Below, piece by piece: positions 7,261 through 15,725 of a stretch of 29,791 bases of DNA; the stretch's first letter is position 1, and every line of letters starts with the position of its first letter. The stretch is taken from assembly GCF_934772795.1 (NCBI RefSeq), contig NZ_CAKVMR010000024.1, forward strand, positions 1 to 29,791. Direction: 5' to 3'. The notes below the pieces were generated by a model that saw nothing but the letters and a program-made list of their open reading frames with translations, did no database searches and had not been told where the DNA came from. Origin of the DNA: an uncultured Holdemanella sp. Its GTDB lineage: Bacteria > Bacillota_I > Bacilli_A > Erysipelotrichales > Erysipelotrichaceae. The position numbers and the translations under genes were made by a program.

Positions 7261-8818
7261 AAGGAATTTAATTTATACAGGACTGTTGATGTTGGCGATG
7301 GTCACAAGTCCAGTGAGTGCGAAAGAAACAAGTGTTTCGGTTGTGAATGGTACGGCAAGTTTTAATGAGGGAAATGCCAGTATTTTAATTCAGGCTAACG
7401 CAAATCAGTCGATGCAGGGAAAGTCGTTTAAGGTATATAAATTGTTTGATGCGACCAATTCAAAGGACAATACTTCGATTCACTATACTTTAAATCGTGT
7501 TTATGCATCTAAAATCAAGGAGCTTGTATCTAGTAAATTATCTAAATCGGTATCCGATCAAGATGTCGTGGACTATATGATGTCTTTAGATAATGAAGGA
7601 AGTCAAAGTGAATATCGTACGTTTATTGAATCGATTCAACAGGCAATCTCTACATTGGATGCGAGTATTGTGAATGTAGAAAGTTGTGATGTGAATGGAA
7701 ATATTACGTTGGAAAAGTTGGGGTATGGTTTCTATTTGATTGATGAAATTACCAATGTATCCAATGCACATGCGGCAAGTTCTATGACGATGGTGAATAC
7801 CGCAAATCCTAAAACGACGATTCAAATTAAGTCGGATTATCCGAGTATTCTAAAGAAGATTTATGAAGATGACAACAATATTGGTTGGAATGATATTGCC
7901 GATTTTGAGATCATGCAGGACATTCCATATAAGTATGAATCTACAGTGCCAGATATGAGTGGATATGCTTCTTATTTCTTGGAGTTTGAGGATGAAATGG
8001 ATCAAAGTCTATCTTTAAAAGAAGGCAGTATTCAAGTAAAGGTAAAGGATAATCTTATTCCTGCTGATAAGTATAGTATTTCAAAGTCTTCAACTGGATT
8101 TAAAGTCACATTCAATGATTTTAAAGGACTTGGTAATCCAGGCGATTCGATTCTTTTTACGTATGATGCGTATTTAAATGACTTGGCTGCCACAAAGATT
8201 TCAAGGAAGGGTTTTGAAAATAAAGTACGATTGAATTTCTCAAATGATCCGCAAACGAATTCGAAAGGGCAAACGCCTTGGGATAGTGTTGTGTGTTATA
8301 CATATCAAATAAAGGGTTTAAAGACAAATGAGAAGGATGTCAAATTAGAGGGGGCAACATTCAAGTTGTATCGTGATTCGAATTTGACGGATTTAGTCAA
8401 GGTCAAGAAAAGTACAAATGGATATGTTGTTTCAAATAGTGTGGATGAAGAAATCGTATCGAATTCAAGTGGTGAGTTTGTGATTCAAGGTTTGAATCAG
8501 GGAACCTATTATTTAAAGGAAATCAAGGCACCAGATGGATATACATTATTAAAGGAAGCGATTGAAATTAAGCTTGTGCCTACATTTGTATCCAATCGTA
8601 ATAACTATACCTCAAATGGTGAGGGTTTAGTTTCTTTGGCGGCTACTAGTTTTAATACGCATTTAAATGCGAGTACGAATGATTTAAGTGTAGCTTTAAA
8701 AGTCGTGAATCAAACAGGCTCTAAATTACCAGTTACAGGATCAATGGGAACGATTGCGTGTGTTATAACGGGTGCTGGTATTATGGTGTATGTATGTAAG
8801 AAGAAAAGGGAAGAATAG
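7253..8818 (+). CDS. Major pilin, LPVTG-anchored fimbrial shaft protein
   Basis: A 521-aa secreted protein: signal peptide about residues 1-24 ending VSAKE, a long N-terminal region typical of isopeptide-forming fimbrial subunits, a central domain around STVPDMSGYASYF, and a C-terminal Cna_B domain with E-box YYLKEIKAPDGYTLL. The sorting signal LPVTG is at about residues 492-496, with a hydrophobic helix and KKKREE tail. A clear YPK pilin motif is not visible; DYPSILKKIYED (about residues 198-209) is a candidate for the linking lysine. Starts inside the tip gene, with GAGGAG upstream, so translation is coupled. Probably the shaft subunit polymerised by the next gene product. Confidence 0.85.
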   Translation: MNKRNLIYTGLLMLAMVTSPVSAKETSVSVVNGTASFNEGNASILIQANANQSMQGKSFKVYKLFDATNSKDNTSIHYTLNRVYASKIKELVSSKLSKSVSDQDVVDYMMSLDNEGSQSEYRTFIESIQQAISTLDASIVNVESCDVNGNITLEKLGYGFYLIDEITNVSNAHAASSMTMVNTANPKTTIQIKSDYPSILKKIYEDDNNIGWNDIADFEIMQDIPYKYESTVPDMSGYASYFLEFEDEMDQSLSLKEGSIQVKVKDNLIPADKYSISKSSTGFKVTFNDFKGLGNPGDSILFTYDAYLNDLAATKISRKGFENKVRLNFSNDPQTNSKGQTPWDSVVCYTYQIKGLKTNEKDVKLEGATFKLYRDSNLTDLVKVKKSTNGYVVSNSVDEEIVSNSSGEFVIQGLNQGTYYLKEIKAPDGYTLLKEAIEIKLVPTFVSNRNNYTSNGEGLVSLAATSFNTHLNASTNDLSVALKVVNQTGSKLPVTGSMGTIACVITGAGIMVYVCKKKREE

Positions 8819-9539
8819 GATTCTATTCTTTCTTGGTTTCTTGATTTGTGTATTGCCACTCATCTTAAATTTCTTTTTTAATCAAAGTGTAGAGAATGTC
8901 ATTTCAAGTTTTTATTTAGAAGAAGAAAAAGTAGATGAGGGTATATTAAAGTCAAGTTTTAATGATGGGTTGAACTACAACCAAAATTTGTATTTGGGTA
9001 AAGAAAAAGAAGCTTATGAAACGATGTTAAATACTTTATCATCAGGTGTGATCGCAACCATCCAGATTCCAGTGATTGATGTAGACTTACCAATTTATCG
9101 TGGAACGAGTGATGAAGTATTAAATCGTGGAATTGGTCATTTTGACTTTACAAGTCTTCCGGTTGGTGGAAAGAATTCGCATTGTATATTAACAGGTCAT
9201 AGAGGTCTTCCAAGTGCCAAACTGTTTACGCGTTTGGATGAATTAAAAAAGAAGGATTTGATCTATATCCATGTGTGTAAAAAAGAATTGGTCTATGAGG
9301 TGATGGATTCTATTGTGGTAGAGCCAAAAGCCATCTTAGATATGGGTATTGAGAAGAACCGGGATCTATTGAGTTTAGTGACTTGTACGCCGTATGGAAT
9401 CAATACGAAAAGGTTGGTTGTCAGGGCCAAACGAGTGTTTCCTAAAAAGAAAGAGAAAAAGGTACGTAAATCGTATTCTTTTAGGGAATTGTGTTTTATT
9501 TTAATTCCAATAATTTGTGTAATGGTGGTGAAATGGTGA
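8790..9539 (+). CDS. Class C-like sortase (pilus polymerase)
   Basis: Transpeptidase that joins pilins through their LPXTG-like signals. ATG 8790 puts a short basic stretch and one membrane helix at the N-terminus; an in-frame GTG at 8772 is the alternative, and both lie inside the pilin gene. Catalytic residues are visible: His in LTGHRGLP (about 137), Cys in LVTCTPYG (about 199) and Arg in NTKRLVV (about 208). A second membrane helix at the C-terminus is typical of class C. Odd: the N-terminal lid motif DPW/DPF, which usually covers the active site, is not seen between the first helix and the barrel. Its stop overlaps the next start. Confidence 0.88.
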   Translation: MYVRRKGKNRILFFLGFLICVLPLILNFFFNQSVENVISSFYLEEEKVDEGILKSSFNDGLNYNQNLYLGKEKEAYETMLNTLSSGVIATIQIPVIDVDLPIYRGTSDEVLNRGIGHFDFTSLPVGGKNSHCILTGHRGLPSAKLFTRLDELKKKDLIYIHVCKKELVYEVMDSIVVEPKAILDMGIEKNRDLLSLVTCTPYGINTKRLVVRAKRVFPKKKEKKVRKSYSFRELCFILIPIICVMVVKW

Positions 9540-10390
9540 AAAAAATTGGTTTGATCATATTAATGATGTTCGCATGTGTTATGCCGGTAAACGCAAACTC
9601 GATTCGCGTGGAGTTGCAGGATTCGGTAGATGAACTCTCAAAGGAGAATGTTGAGTTTGGTGTTGTGCAAGTCGCAAAGCTTGTGGATGGCTTTTTTGTA
9701 TTGAATGAAGAATTTCAAGATTTAGATGTGGATTTCAATACGGAATTATTGGCTGAAGAAGTGGAAGAAATTTGCGCAAAGCTTAGTGAGTATGAGGTTA
9801 CTGGTGAAAGATTAGTTACAGATGAAGAAGGTAAGGCTGTTCTTGAAGATGTAGAAGAAGGATTGTACTTTATTGATCCTGTCAATATCAACGAGTATGA
9901 AAGAATGAGTCCAATGTTAGTGAGTGTTCCAGAGTGGGATGGGGATACATTAAATTATGATGTTGTGATGTATCCTAAGCATCGTCCATTTGAGAAGTTG
10001 ATCATTAAAAAGATTGATAGGGATTCAAAGGAAGAGATCTTGGATTCTATTGAATTTACAAGTTTTAAGGATAGGGATTGTACAGAATCTTTGAAGACAT
10101 TTAAAGGCAATGGTACACTATCGATTTTAATGCGTGATGATGCGATGTATATCAAGGAGACAAAGGCGCCTAGTGGGTATGAAAAATCGGATGAAGTCTT
10201 ATTTGTGGAGGTCAAAGAGGATGAAATTTTTATTGATGGTAAAAAGGTAGAGAATAATGAATTCTTGTTTGAGAATAAGAAGATGCATGTTCCTACTGGT
10301 ATTGAATATCATGGAAATATTTATGTGACTTTAGGTTTAATTGCGCTTGTCGTTATTTTACATTTGATCAATAAGAAGTTGAGAAAGTAG
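9533..10390 (+). CDS. Minor pilin with HVPTG sorting signal
   Basis: A 285-aa secreted protein. Start ATG 9533 was chosen over GTG 9491 because GGTGGTGA precedes it and the signal peptide MVKKIGLIILMMFACVMPVNA then begins normally; it overlaps the sortase stop. An N-terminal domain (about residues 30-150) resembles the fimbrial N-domain with GLYFIDPV. A Cna_B-like domain follows, with E-box MYIKETKAPSGYEKS. The C-terminus reads HVPTG, a hydrophobic helix and NKKLRK. The motif is the same shape as the EVPTG signal of streptococcal FctA rather than standard LPXTG. Being last and smallest, it probably anchors or links the pilus at the wall. Rich in Glu and Asp. Confidence 0.75.
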   Translation: MVKKIGLIILMMFACVMPVNANSIRVELQDSVDELSKENVEFGVVQVAKLVDGFFVLNEEFQDLDVDFNTELLAEEVEEICAKLSEYEVTGERLVTDEEGKAVLEDVEEGLYFIDPVNINEYERMSPMLVSVPEWDGDTLNYDVVMYPKHRPFEKLIIKKIDRDSKEEILDSIEFTSFKDRDCTESLKTFKGNGTLSILMRDDAMYIKETKAPSGYEKSDEVLFVEVKEDEIFIDGKKVENNEFLFENKKMHVPTGIEYHGNIYVTLGLIALVVILHLINKKLRK

Positions 10391-10412
10391 TTTTTTAACT
10401 GCTTTCTTTTTT
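10383..10412 (+). terminator. Terminator of the pilus operon
   Basis: GAAAGTAG (10383-10390) pairs with CTGCTTTC (10399-10406) with one T-G pair, followed by six T. The stem includes the stop codon of the minor pilin gene. Confidence 0.8.
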
Positions 10413-10416
10413 CTTG

Positions 10417-10425
10417 TGGTATGAT
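10417..10425 (+). promoter_or_regulatory. Extended -10 promoter of the GIY-YIG gene
   Basis: TGG then TATGAT (10420-10425), six bases before the ATG at 10432. The transcript would start at or next to the start codon, and no Shine-Dalgarno is present. Confidence 0.5.
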
Positions 10426-10431
10426 GTGCAT

Positions 10432-10695
10432 ATGGAAAAAGGTCAATATGTATATATTTTAGAGTGTAGTGATTCTACATATTATACGGGATATACGACG
10501 GATGTAGATAGAAGATTAGAAACGCACAACTTGGGTAAGGGGGCAAAATATACGCGGTGTAGAAGGCCTTGCAGGCTTGTGTATTATAGGGCTTGTGAGT
10601 CGAAGTCTGAGGCTTTAAAGTTGGAATATAAAATTAAACAAATGTCGCGAAAAGAAAAGGTCGAGTTGATTGAAGGAATCTTGAAAGAAATGTAG
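10432..10695 (+). CDS. GIY-YIG domain protein (UPF0213/YhbQ-like)
   Basis: A small single-domain protein of 87 aa. Motifs: YVYILECSDSTYYTGYTTD, where YVY...YTG is the GIY-YIG core, then R in DVDRRLETHN, an HN pair, and E in KLEYKIKQ late in the domain. These fit the stand-alone GIY-YIG proteins (UvrC/Slx1-like nuclease fold) of unknown cellular role. ATG 10432 is preferred; TTG 10414 has no support. No ribosome site is seen and the promoter -10 ends 6 nt before the ATG, so a leaderless mRNA is plausible. Its 3' end contains the -35 of the gltX promoter. Confidence 0.85.
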   Translation: MEKGQYVYILECSDSTYYTGYTTDVDRRLETHNLGKGAKYTRCRRPCRLVYYRACESKSEALKLEYKIKQMSRKEKVELIEGILKEM

Positions 10696-10709
10696 TTTCG
10701 TATTATTAT
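10681..10709 (+). promoter_or_regulatory. Promoter of gltX
   Basis: TTGAAA (10681-10686) and TATTAT (10704-10709) separated by 17 bp. It starts inside the end of the GIY-YIG gene. Confidence 0.65.
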
Positions 10710-10736
10710 ATTAAGAGCGAAAGGATGATTATAACT

Positions 10737-12200
10737 ATGAATAAAACTAGAACTCGTTTTGCGCCGAGTCCAACTGGCTATATGCACATTGGAAATTTGC
10801 GTACAGCTTTATTTGAATTTTTAATTGCGAAACACGAAGGTGGCGACTTCTTATTACGTATTGAGGATACTGACCAGGAGCGTAAGGTAGAGGGTGCTGT
10901 AGATGTTATTTATAAAACTTTAAAAGAGTGTGGTTTGAACTGGGATGAAGGACCAGATATTGGTGGAGACTTTGGTCCATATGTTCAAAGTGAACGTTTA
11001 CCTATGTACAAAGGGTATGCCGAAGATTTAATTAAATTAGGTGGAGCTCACTATTGTTTCTGTAGTGAAGAGGAAATTGAGGCTCAAAGAAAAGAAGCTG
11101 AAAGCTTAGGTATTTCTTTTAAGTTCAATGATCCTTGTAAGCACTTGAGTGCTGAAGAAGTACAGGCTAAATTGGATGCGGGTGAATCTTATGTTATTCG
11201 TCAAACAATCAAAGATGTTGGTGAAACATATTTTGATGATGAAGTATATGGTCGTATTGAAGTAGATGGTGATGTATTGGATGAACAAATCTTGATTAAA
11301 TCGGATGGATATCCAACATACAACTTTGCGAACATCATTGATGATCACCAAATGCAGATTTCTCACGTAGTTCGTGGAAATGAATATTTATCAAGTACAC
11401 CTAAGTACAACTTGATTTATGATGCGTATGGATGGCAAAGACCTACATATGTACACGTACCTCCTGTAATGAAGGATGAACACCACAAATTATCAAAACG
11501 TAATGGAGATGCTTCTTTCCAAGATCTTGTTGCGAAGGGATATTTGCCAGATGCGATCATGAACTATATCGCACTTCTTGGATGGGCTCCTGAAACTGAA
11601 CAGGAAATCTATACTTTGGATGAGTTGATCAAAGTATTTAATATTCACCGTATTTCTAAATCACCAGCCATTTTCGATATTGATAAATTGACTTGGATGA
11701 ACGGTGTATATTTAAGAAATATGGATGAAGAAACATATTATGAAACAGTTCGTCCATACTTAGAAAAAGCGGTTCATGGACCATATAACTTAAAAGAGAT
11801 TGCCAAGATCATACAACCTCGTATTGATATCTTGAATCAAATCGAGGAAAGTGTTGACTTCTTTGATACATTAGTAGATTACGATTTAGAGATGTATCGT
11901 CATAAGAAAATGAAGACAACGCCTGAAGTTGCATTAAAAGCTTTAAAAGCCAGCAAAGCTACATTAGAAGCCTTTGATCAATGGGACAGCATGGATGCAT
12001 TGCACGAATGTTTATTAGCTCTTCCTAAAGAGTTAGAAATGAAGAATGGACAGGTATTATGGCCAATCCGTACAGCTGTTTCTGGTAAACAATTCACTCC
12101 AGGTGGAGCCATCGAGATTGCGTTTATCTTAGGAAAAGATGAAACATTACGTCGTATCCAAGTGGGTATTGATCGTTTAAGTGAAATCGTAGAAGAGTAA
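10737..12200 (+). CDS. gltX: Glutamyl-tRNA synthetase GltX
   Basis: Class I aminoacyl-tRNA synthetase that joins glutamate to tRNA-Glu and, in organisms lacking GlnRS, also to tRNA-Gln. The N-terminus RFAPSPTGYMHIGNLR carries the HIGH motif (HIGN, about residues 17-20), and HHKLSKRNGD is the KMSKS motif. The C-terminal half is the helical anticodon-binding domain. The product is 487 aa, the usual bacterial length. ATG 10737 fits the family start; ATG 10725, four codons upstream, lies on the AAGGA ribosome site itself. Its own promoter and terminator make it a single-gene unit. A decayed copy of its 3' end lies 170 bp downstream. Confidence 0.97.
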   Translation: MNKTRTRFAPSPTGYMHIGNLRTALFEFLIAKHEGGDFLLRIEDTDQERKVEGAVDVIYKTLKECGLNWDEGPDIGGDFGPYVQSERLPMYKGYAEDLIKLGGAHYCFCSEEEIEAQRKEAESLGISFKFNDPCKHLSAEEVQAKLDAGESYVIRQTIKDVGETYFDDEVYGRIEVDGDVLDEQILIKSDGYPTYNFANIIDDHQMQISHVVRGNEYLSSTPKYNLIYDAYGWQRPTYVHVPPVMKDEHHKLSKRNGDASFQDLVAKGYLPDAIMNYIALLGWAPETEQEIYTLDELIKVFNIHRISKSPAIFDIDKLTWMNGVYLRNMDEETYYETVRPYLEKAVHGPYNLKEIAKIIQPRIDILNQIEESVDFFDTLVDYDLEMYRHKKMKTTPEVALKALKASKATLEAFDQWDSMDALHECLLALPKELEMKNGQVLWPIRTAVSGKQFTPGGAIEIAFILGKDETLRRIQVGIDRLSEIVEE

Positions 12201-12209
12201 TACATACAA

Positions 12210-12237
12210 ACGCTTAGAGAAATCTAGGCGTTTTTTT
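12210..12237 (+). terminator. Terminator of gltX
   Basis: ACGCTTAGA (12210-12218) pairs with TCTAGGCGT (12223-12231), loop GAAA, then a seven-T run. Confidence 0.9.
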
Positions 12238-12371
12238 GTGTTGTAACGGCAAAAAAAAGTAGAAAAGATTCTAAAATTATGAATATTGCCGATAAAATTG
12301 ATTCTAGAATGAAAAAATGCAAAAACTTACAAAAATCTATTCTAAAGCACTCGTGATACTGTATAGTATTT

Positions 12372-12455
12372 GAAATCTAATATTAAGGAAATGATGAAAT
12401 AGTGCATCAAATTCAAATGCGTATTGATTGTTTAAGTGAAAATGTAGAAGAGTAA
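12372..12455 (+). pseudogene. Decayed duplicate of the gltX 3' end
   Basis: Bases 12387-12455 read GNDEIVHQIQMRIDCLSENVEE-stop, against GKDETLRRIQVGIDRLSEIVEE-stop at the true end of gltX. Similarity reaches back to about 12372 with a one-base indel. It has no start and no ribosome site. It probably marks an old recombination or insertion boundary. The surrounding stretch 12241-12585 holds no other gene; the palindrome GATATTTTAAATATC is at 12486-12500. Confidence 0.75.
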
Positions 12456-12527
12456 TGATTTAATGAGTATAATGCATAAAAAAAAGATATTTTAAATATC
12501 AAAAACGAGAAAATATCACAAATATAA

Positions 12528-12556
12528 TTGTTTAAAATAGATTTACATGCTATTAT
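12528..12556 (+). promoter_or_regulatory. Promoter of the AAA ATPase gene at 12586
   Basis: TTGTTT (12528-12533), 17-bp spacer ending in TGC, and TATTAT (12551-12556): an extended -10 promoter with a weak -35. The palindrome at 12486-12500 lies upstream and could be an operator. Confidence 0.55.
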
Positions 12557-12585
12557 GTGCTTAGAAATGATATGAGGTAAGATAT

Positions 12586-13833
12586 ATGCTACTGGAATTT
12601 AGGTGTAAAAATCATAAATCAATTAAGGATGAAGTGTTATTTTCTTTGTTAGCGAGTAAAGATACTTTTAATAGTGAATATTTGTATGATTATAAAGATT
12701 TAAAGATATTAAAATCTTCAGTTGTTTATGGTGCTAATGGTTCAGGTAAGAGTAATTTTATTGATGCTATATATTTTATGAAGTTACTGGTTTCGAATAG
12801 TATAAATTTACAACCTGGTATGGGCATGCCATATACGCCACATAAATTGAATGGTATAGGAAGTGAAAGCTTTTATTCGGTTCAATTTGTAAAAAATGGA
12901 GTTCGCTTTGTGTATGGGTTTTCTATCGAACAAATGTTGGTAAAAGAAGAATATTTATATTATTTCCCAAATGGTAGACAGGCAAAAATATTTGATCGAA
13001 CGGGTATGACATATGAAGAGGGTAGTAAATTTAAGGGTAGATTTAATAGTTGTAAAGATGTGTTAAAGCCAAATAGGCTAATGATTTCTTGTGCTGCTAA
13101 TTTTACAAATATTACAGAAATTGAAGATGCATTTCGATTTTTTAGTGAAGATTTAGTGATTTATACAAATGCAAATCAAGAAAATTGGATGCAGTATTCT
13201 TTGTATCAATTTAATTCAAATCCTGAAATAAAAAATTTAGCCTTATCTTTTATGCGTGATATCGGTGTAGATATTCAAGATATTAAAATAAATATTGAGG
13301 AAAGTGCGTTTCCTCAGTCTGAATTGCCAGAATTTCTTTCAGACGAATATAAAAATAAATTGAGGATGACTCCGTTACAAAAAATCACGGCTTCTGTTGT
13401 TTATCCTGGTTTTGAAACAGATTTATTTACTGAAGAATCAACGGGTATTCAAAAGTTATTTGCGTTTTTGTGTCCTTTTTTAGATATTATTTCAAAAGGA
13501 AAAATATTGATTTGTGATGAATTAGAAACAAGTTTACATGAGTCTTTATTATATACTTTGTTAAAAACATTCTTATCTTTAGAAGGAAAGGAAGAACCTC
13601 AAATTATATTTACTACGCATGATACAAGCTTATTATCCTTGGACTTATTTAGACGAGATCAAATTTGGTTTACTGAATTAAATAGTTTAAATCGTTCTAC
13701 AGAATTATATTCTTTGGCAGAGATTAAAAGCGTTCGTAAAGATGAAAACTATGGAAAGGGATACATATCTGGTCGTTACGGTGCAATACCGATGTTAAAT
13801 GAAAATTTAGCTGAATTGTTGAAAAATATATGA
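12586..13833 (+). CDS. AAA_21/COG1106-type ATP-binding protein (ABC/SMC-like fold)
   Basis: A 415-aa ATPase of the RloA/OLD-like class. Walker A GANGSGKS is at residues 49-56. An ABC-like signature EESTGIQKL is near 283-291. Walker B ILICDE, with the catalytic Glu, is at 307-312, and the H-loop TTHD has His at about 345. The N-terminus, MLLEFRCKNHKSIKDE, is the usual first strand of these proteins. Members occur in abortive-infection and nuclease-linked defence systems, usually with a nuclease partner; none is adjacent here. The AbiE pair 113 bp downstream has its own promoter and different base composition. Start supported by GAGGTAAGAT upstream. The substrate is unknown. Confidence 0.85.
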   Translation: MLLEFRCKNHKSIKDEVLFSLLASKDTFNSEYLYDYKDLKILKSSVVYGANGSGKSNFIDAIYFMKLLVSNSINLQPGMGMPYTPHKLNGIGSESFYSVQFVKNGVRFVYGFSIEQMLVKEEYLYYFPNGRQAKIFDRTGMTYEEGSKFKGRFNSCKDVLKPNRLMISCAANFTNITEIEDAFRFFSEDLVIYTNANQENWMQYSLYQFNSNPEIKNLALSFMRDIGVDIQDIKINIEESAFPQSELPEFLSDEYKNKLRMTPLQKITASVVYPGFETDLFTEESTGIQKLFAFLCPFLDIISKGKILICDELETSLHESLLYTLLKTFLSLEGKEEPQIIFTTHDTSLLSLDLFRRDQIWFTELNSLNRSTELYSLAEIKSVRKDENYGKGYISGRYGAIPMLNENLAELLKNI

Positions 13834-13879
13834 TTATATAAGCATTTTTGGTTACACTAGATGAAATTCTTTCGAAATA

Positions 13880-13888
13880 TGATATAAT
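13880..13888 (+). promoter_or_regulatory. Extended -10 promoter of the AbiE operon
   Basis: TGA followed by a consensus TATAAT (13883-13888). No good -35. The two AbiE genes start about 60 bp downstream. Confidence 0.5.
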
Positions 13889-13946
13889 ATAATCGGATAT
13901 AAAATGTATAAAGCGTATTAAATATATCGTAGAGGAGGCTAGCTAT

Positions 13947-14609
13947 ATGAAAAAAACCTATACGACATTTGTATGTGAGCAGATGAAAAAAGTTACGACA
14001 GGTACTCCAATTTATACAGGACGGATTTCTAAGAGCATGGCAATAGCTTATGATCTAAATGAAAAAGATGCTGCAGCGGCGGTAGCGGTAGCGGTAAAGC
14101 GTATCATGGATGGCGGTATGATGCCAGAGCTTCGCTGCTATCAAAAAGGGGTTTATTATCGTACATCAATTACACCTTTTGGTGAAACCGGAATCAATAA
14201 AGAACAATTGATTGCGGATAAATACTTGCTCCCGGATATTGGTTATGAAACCGGGTTAACAATCCTACACTATATGGGACTTACTTCCCAAATGCCTCGC
14301 GAGCGAGTACTTGTCACAAATGTAGCAAAAGAATGCATGAGGACGGATAAAAAGTTGGGTGTTGTAATCCGACCTCCAAAGACACCGGTAACTGCCGAAA
14401 ATAAGGATTACCTGCAATTGCTAGATACCCTGGAATTACTGAAAAAGGCACCAGTGGACGTTGAACATCCTTACGAGATTATTGCAGAACACATTCAGAG
14501 AAAAGGGTTACAATATAAAACCTTGCTGGCTATAGCCGACCAATATTATAATCGCAATACGATATTGAACCTGGCACATACAGCAAGTATGAAAGGAAAT
14601 GCACTATGA
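13947..14609 (+). CDS. AbiEi-family antitoxin (DUF6088-like)
   Basis: Antitoxin half of a type IV toxin-antitoxin pair; such proteins bind their own promoter and oppose the AbiEii toxin without necessarily touching it. The 220-aa product begins with a winged-helix-like region (residues about 10-75: TTGTPIYTGRISK, then LRCYQKGVYYRT) and continues with an alpha-helical C-terminal domain. GAGGAGG precedes the ATG. The stop overlaps the next start as ATGA, the usual coupling. Base composition is richer in GC than the neighbours, and codons such as CTG, GCG and CGG are common, pointing to recent transfer. An in-frame hexamer GCGGTA occurs three times in tandem at 14079-14096, encoding Ala-Val repeats. 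Confidence 0.8.
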   Translation: MKKTYTTFVCEQMKKVTTGTPIYTGRISKSMAIAYDLNEKDAAAAVAVAVKRIMDGGMMPELRCYQKGVYYRTSITPFGETGINKEQLIADKYLLPDIGYETGLTILHYMGLTSQMPRERVLVTNVAKECMRTDKKLGVVIRPPKTPVTAENKDYLQLLDTLELLKKAPVDVEHPYEIIAEHIQRKGLQYKTLLAIADQYYNRNTILNLAHTASMKGNAL

Positions 14610-15586
14610 AATTGCATAAGGATAAAGAGGCTTTTCGTCTCTTACTGGAAATGATACATGAGCAGACAGGATACCGTACGGACGTGCTGGAGAAGGATTA
14701 TTATGTCCTGCTGATCTTGCATGAGTTGGCATGCCTACAGGAGGAAGGACTTCCTGCTTTTTTCAAAGGAGGAACGGCTCTTTATAAAGCTTTAAAAACA
14801 ACAAATCGTTTTTCGGAAGATATAGACCTTTCAGTTGATACTAGGGGATGCAGTAGGACGCAAAATGATAAGCGGCTTGAACGAGCTGCTAAAAAGTATA
14901 TTTCACTTCCTAGAGATGCATCACAGGGCAGAACGAACCGTTCGGAAGTGATTGCTGTTTATACTTATGACCCAGTCACGACTTTTGATGAAAACGACGC
15001 ACTACAGCGATTCGGCAAGCTGAAGGTGGAGGCAACTTCCTTTACAATCAGTGAACCTGTGGATAGCCTCGAAGTGTCGGCTATGGTCTATAATTTGGCA
15101 AATGAGGAACAGAAACAGATTCTAGAAACAGTGTATGACATGAAGCCATTCCATATCCAGACGATTACCCTGGAAAGAATATTTGTTGATAAACTATTTG
15201 CTGCGGAGGCTTATGTGCGACAGGCTTCTATCAATCACCGTGCATTTGAAGCTGCAAAGCATATCTACGATTTGGCGGTAATCGCTGACCATCCAAAGAT
15301 AAAGAAGTTGTTTTCGGATACGGATAAATTGAACCATCTTCTGAAAATACGTATGGAGGAAGAACAGGGACGGCTTGATGGAATACCGGGAGTTACTCCA
15401 GTAGAGTTCATATTCTTTACGCAGACTAAAGAAAATGAAGCTGTCCGTAAAGCCTATGAGACCATGCAGAATCAGTATGTCCTTCGTGAACAGGATAGAA
15501 TTTCATTTAAAACGGCGGCAAAAGCATTGATAAAGATTCAGGCGTGTTTGTTAGAAAATCCGGCGTGGACGGATAGCAACTTATAA
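14606..15586 (+). CDS. AbiEii/AbiGii-family nucleotidyltransferase toxin
   Basis: Toxin of the type IV AbiE system, a nucleotidyltransferase-fold protein; related toxins block growth by adding nucleotides to tRNA, and AbiE systems give abortive infection against phage. In 326 aa the motif KGGTALYKAL is at about residues 54-63 and RFSEDIDLSV at about 68-77, with catalytic acids Asp72 and Asp74. TLERIFVDKLFAAEAY carries a further conserved Lys region. Full length and intact, so probably active. Overlaps the antitoxin gene by 4 bp. Same foreign-looking codon use. Confidence 0.88.
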   Translation: MKLHKDKEAFRLLLEMIHEQTGYRTDVLEKDYYVLLILHELACLQEEGLPAFFKGGTALYKALKTTNRFSEDIDLSVDTRGCSRTQNDKRLERAAKKYISLPRDASQGRTNRSEVIAVYTYDPVTTFDENDALQRFGKLKVEATSFTISEPVDSLEVSAMVYNLANEEQKQILETVYDMKPFHIQTITLERIFVDKLFAAEAYVRQASINHRAFEAAKHIYDLAVIADHPKIKKLFSDTDKLNHLLKIRMEEEQGRLDGIPGVTPVEFIFFTQTKENEAVRKAYETMQNQYVLREQDRISFKTAAKALIKIQACLLENPAWTDSNL

Positions 15587-15699
15587 ATTGAATAAAAGAC
15601 AGAACAAGATGTTGAATGTCATATTCAATACTATATACTGATTTAATGAAAAATATTTAGACTTGTTTACAACCGAAATTTCATAGGATTCAAGTAAAA

Positions 15700-15721
15700 G
15701 AAAAAGCCCTTGAATGGGCTT
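15700..15721 (-). terminator. Terminator of the HAD phosphatase gene
   Basis: AAGCCC (15704-15709) pairs with GGGCTT (15716-15721). The A-rich run upstream gives a U tract on the minus strand. Confidence 0.8.
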
Positions 15722-15725
15722 AAAA

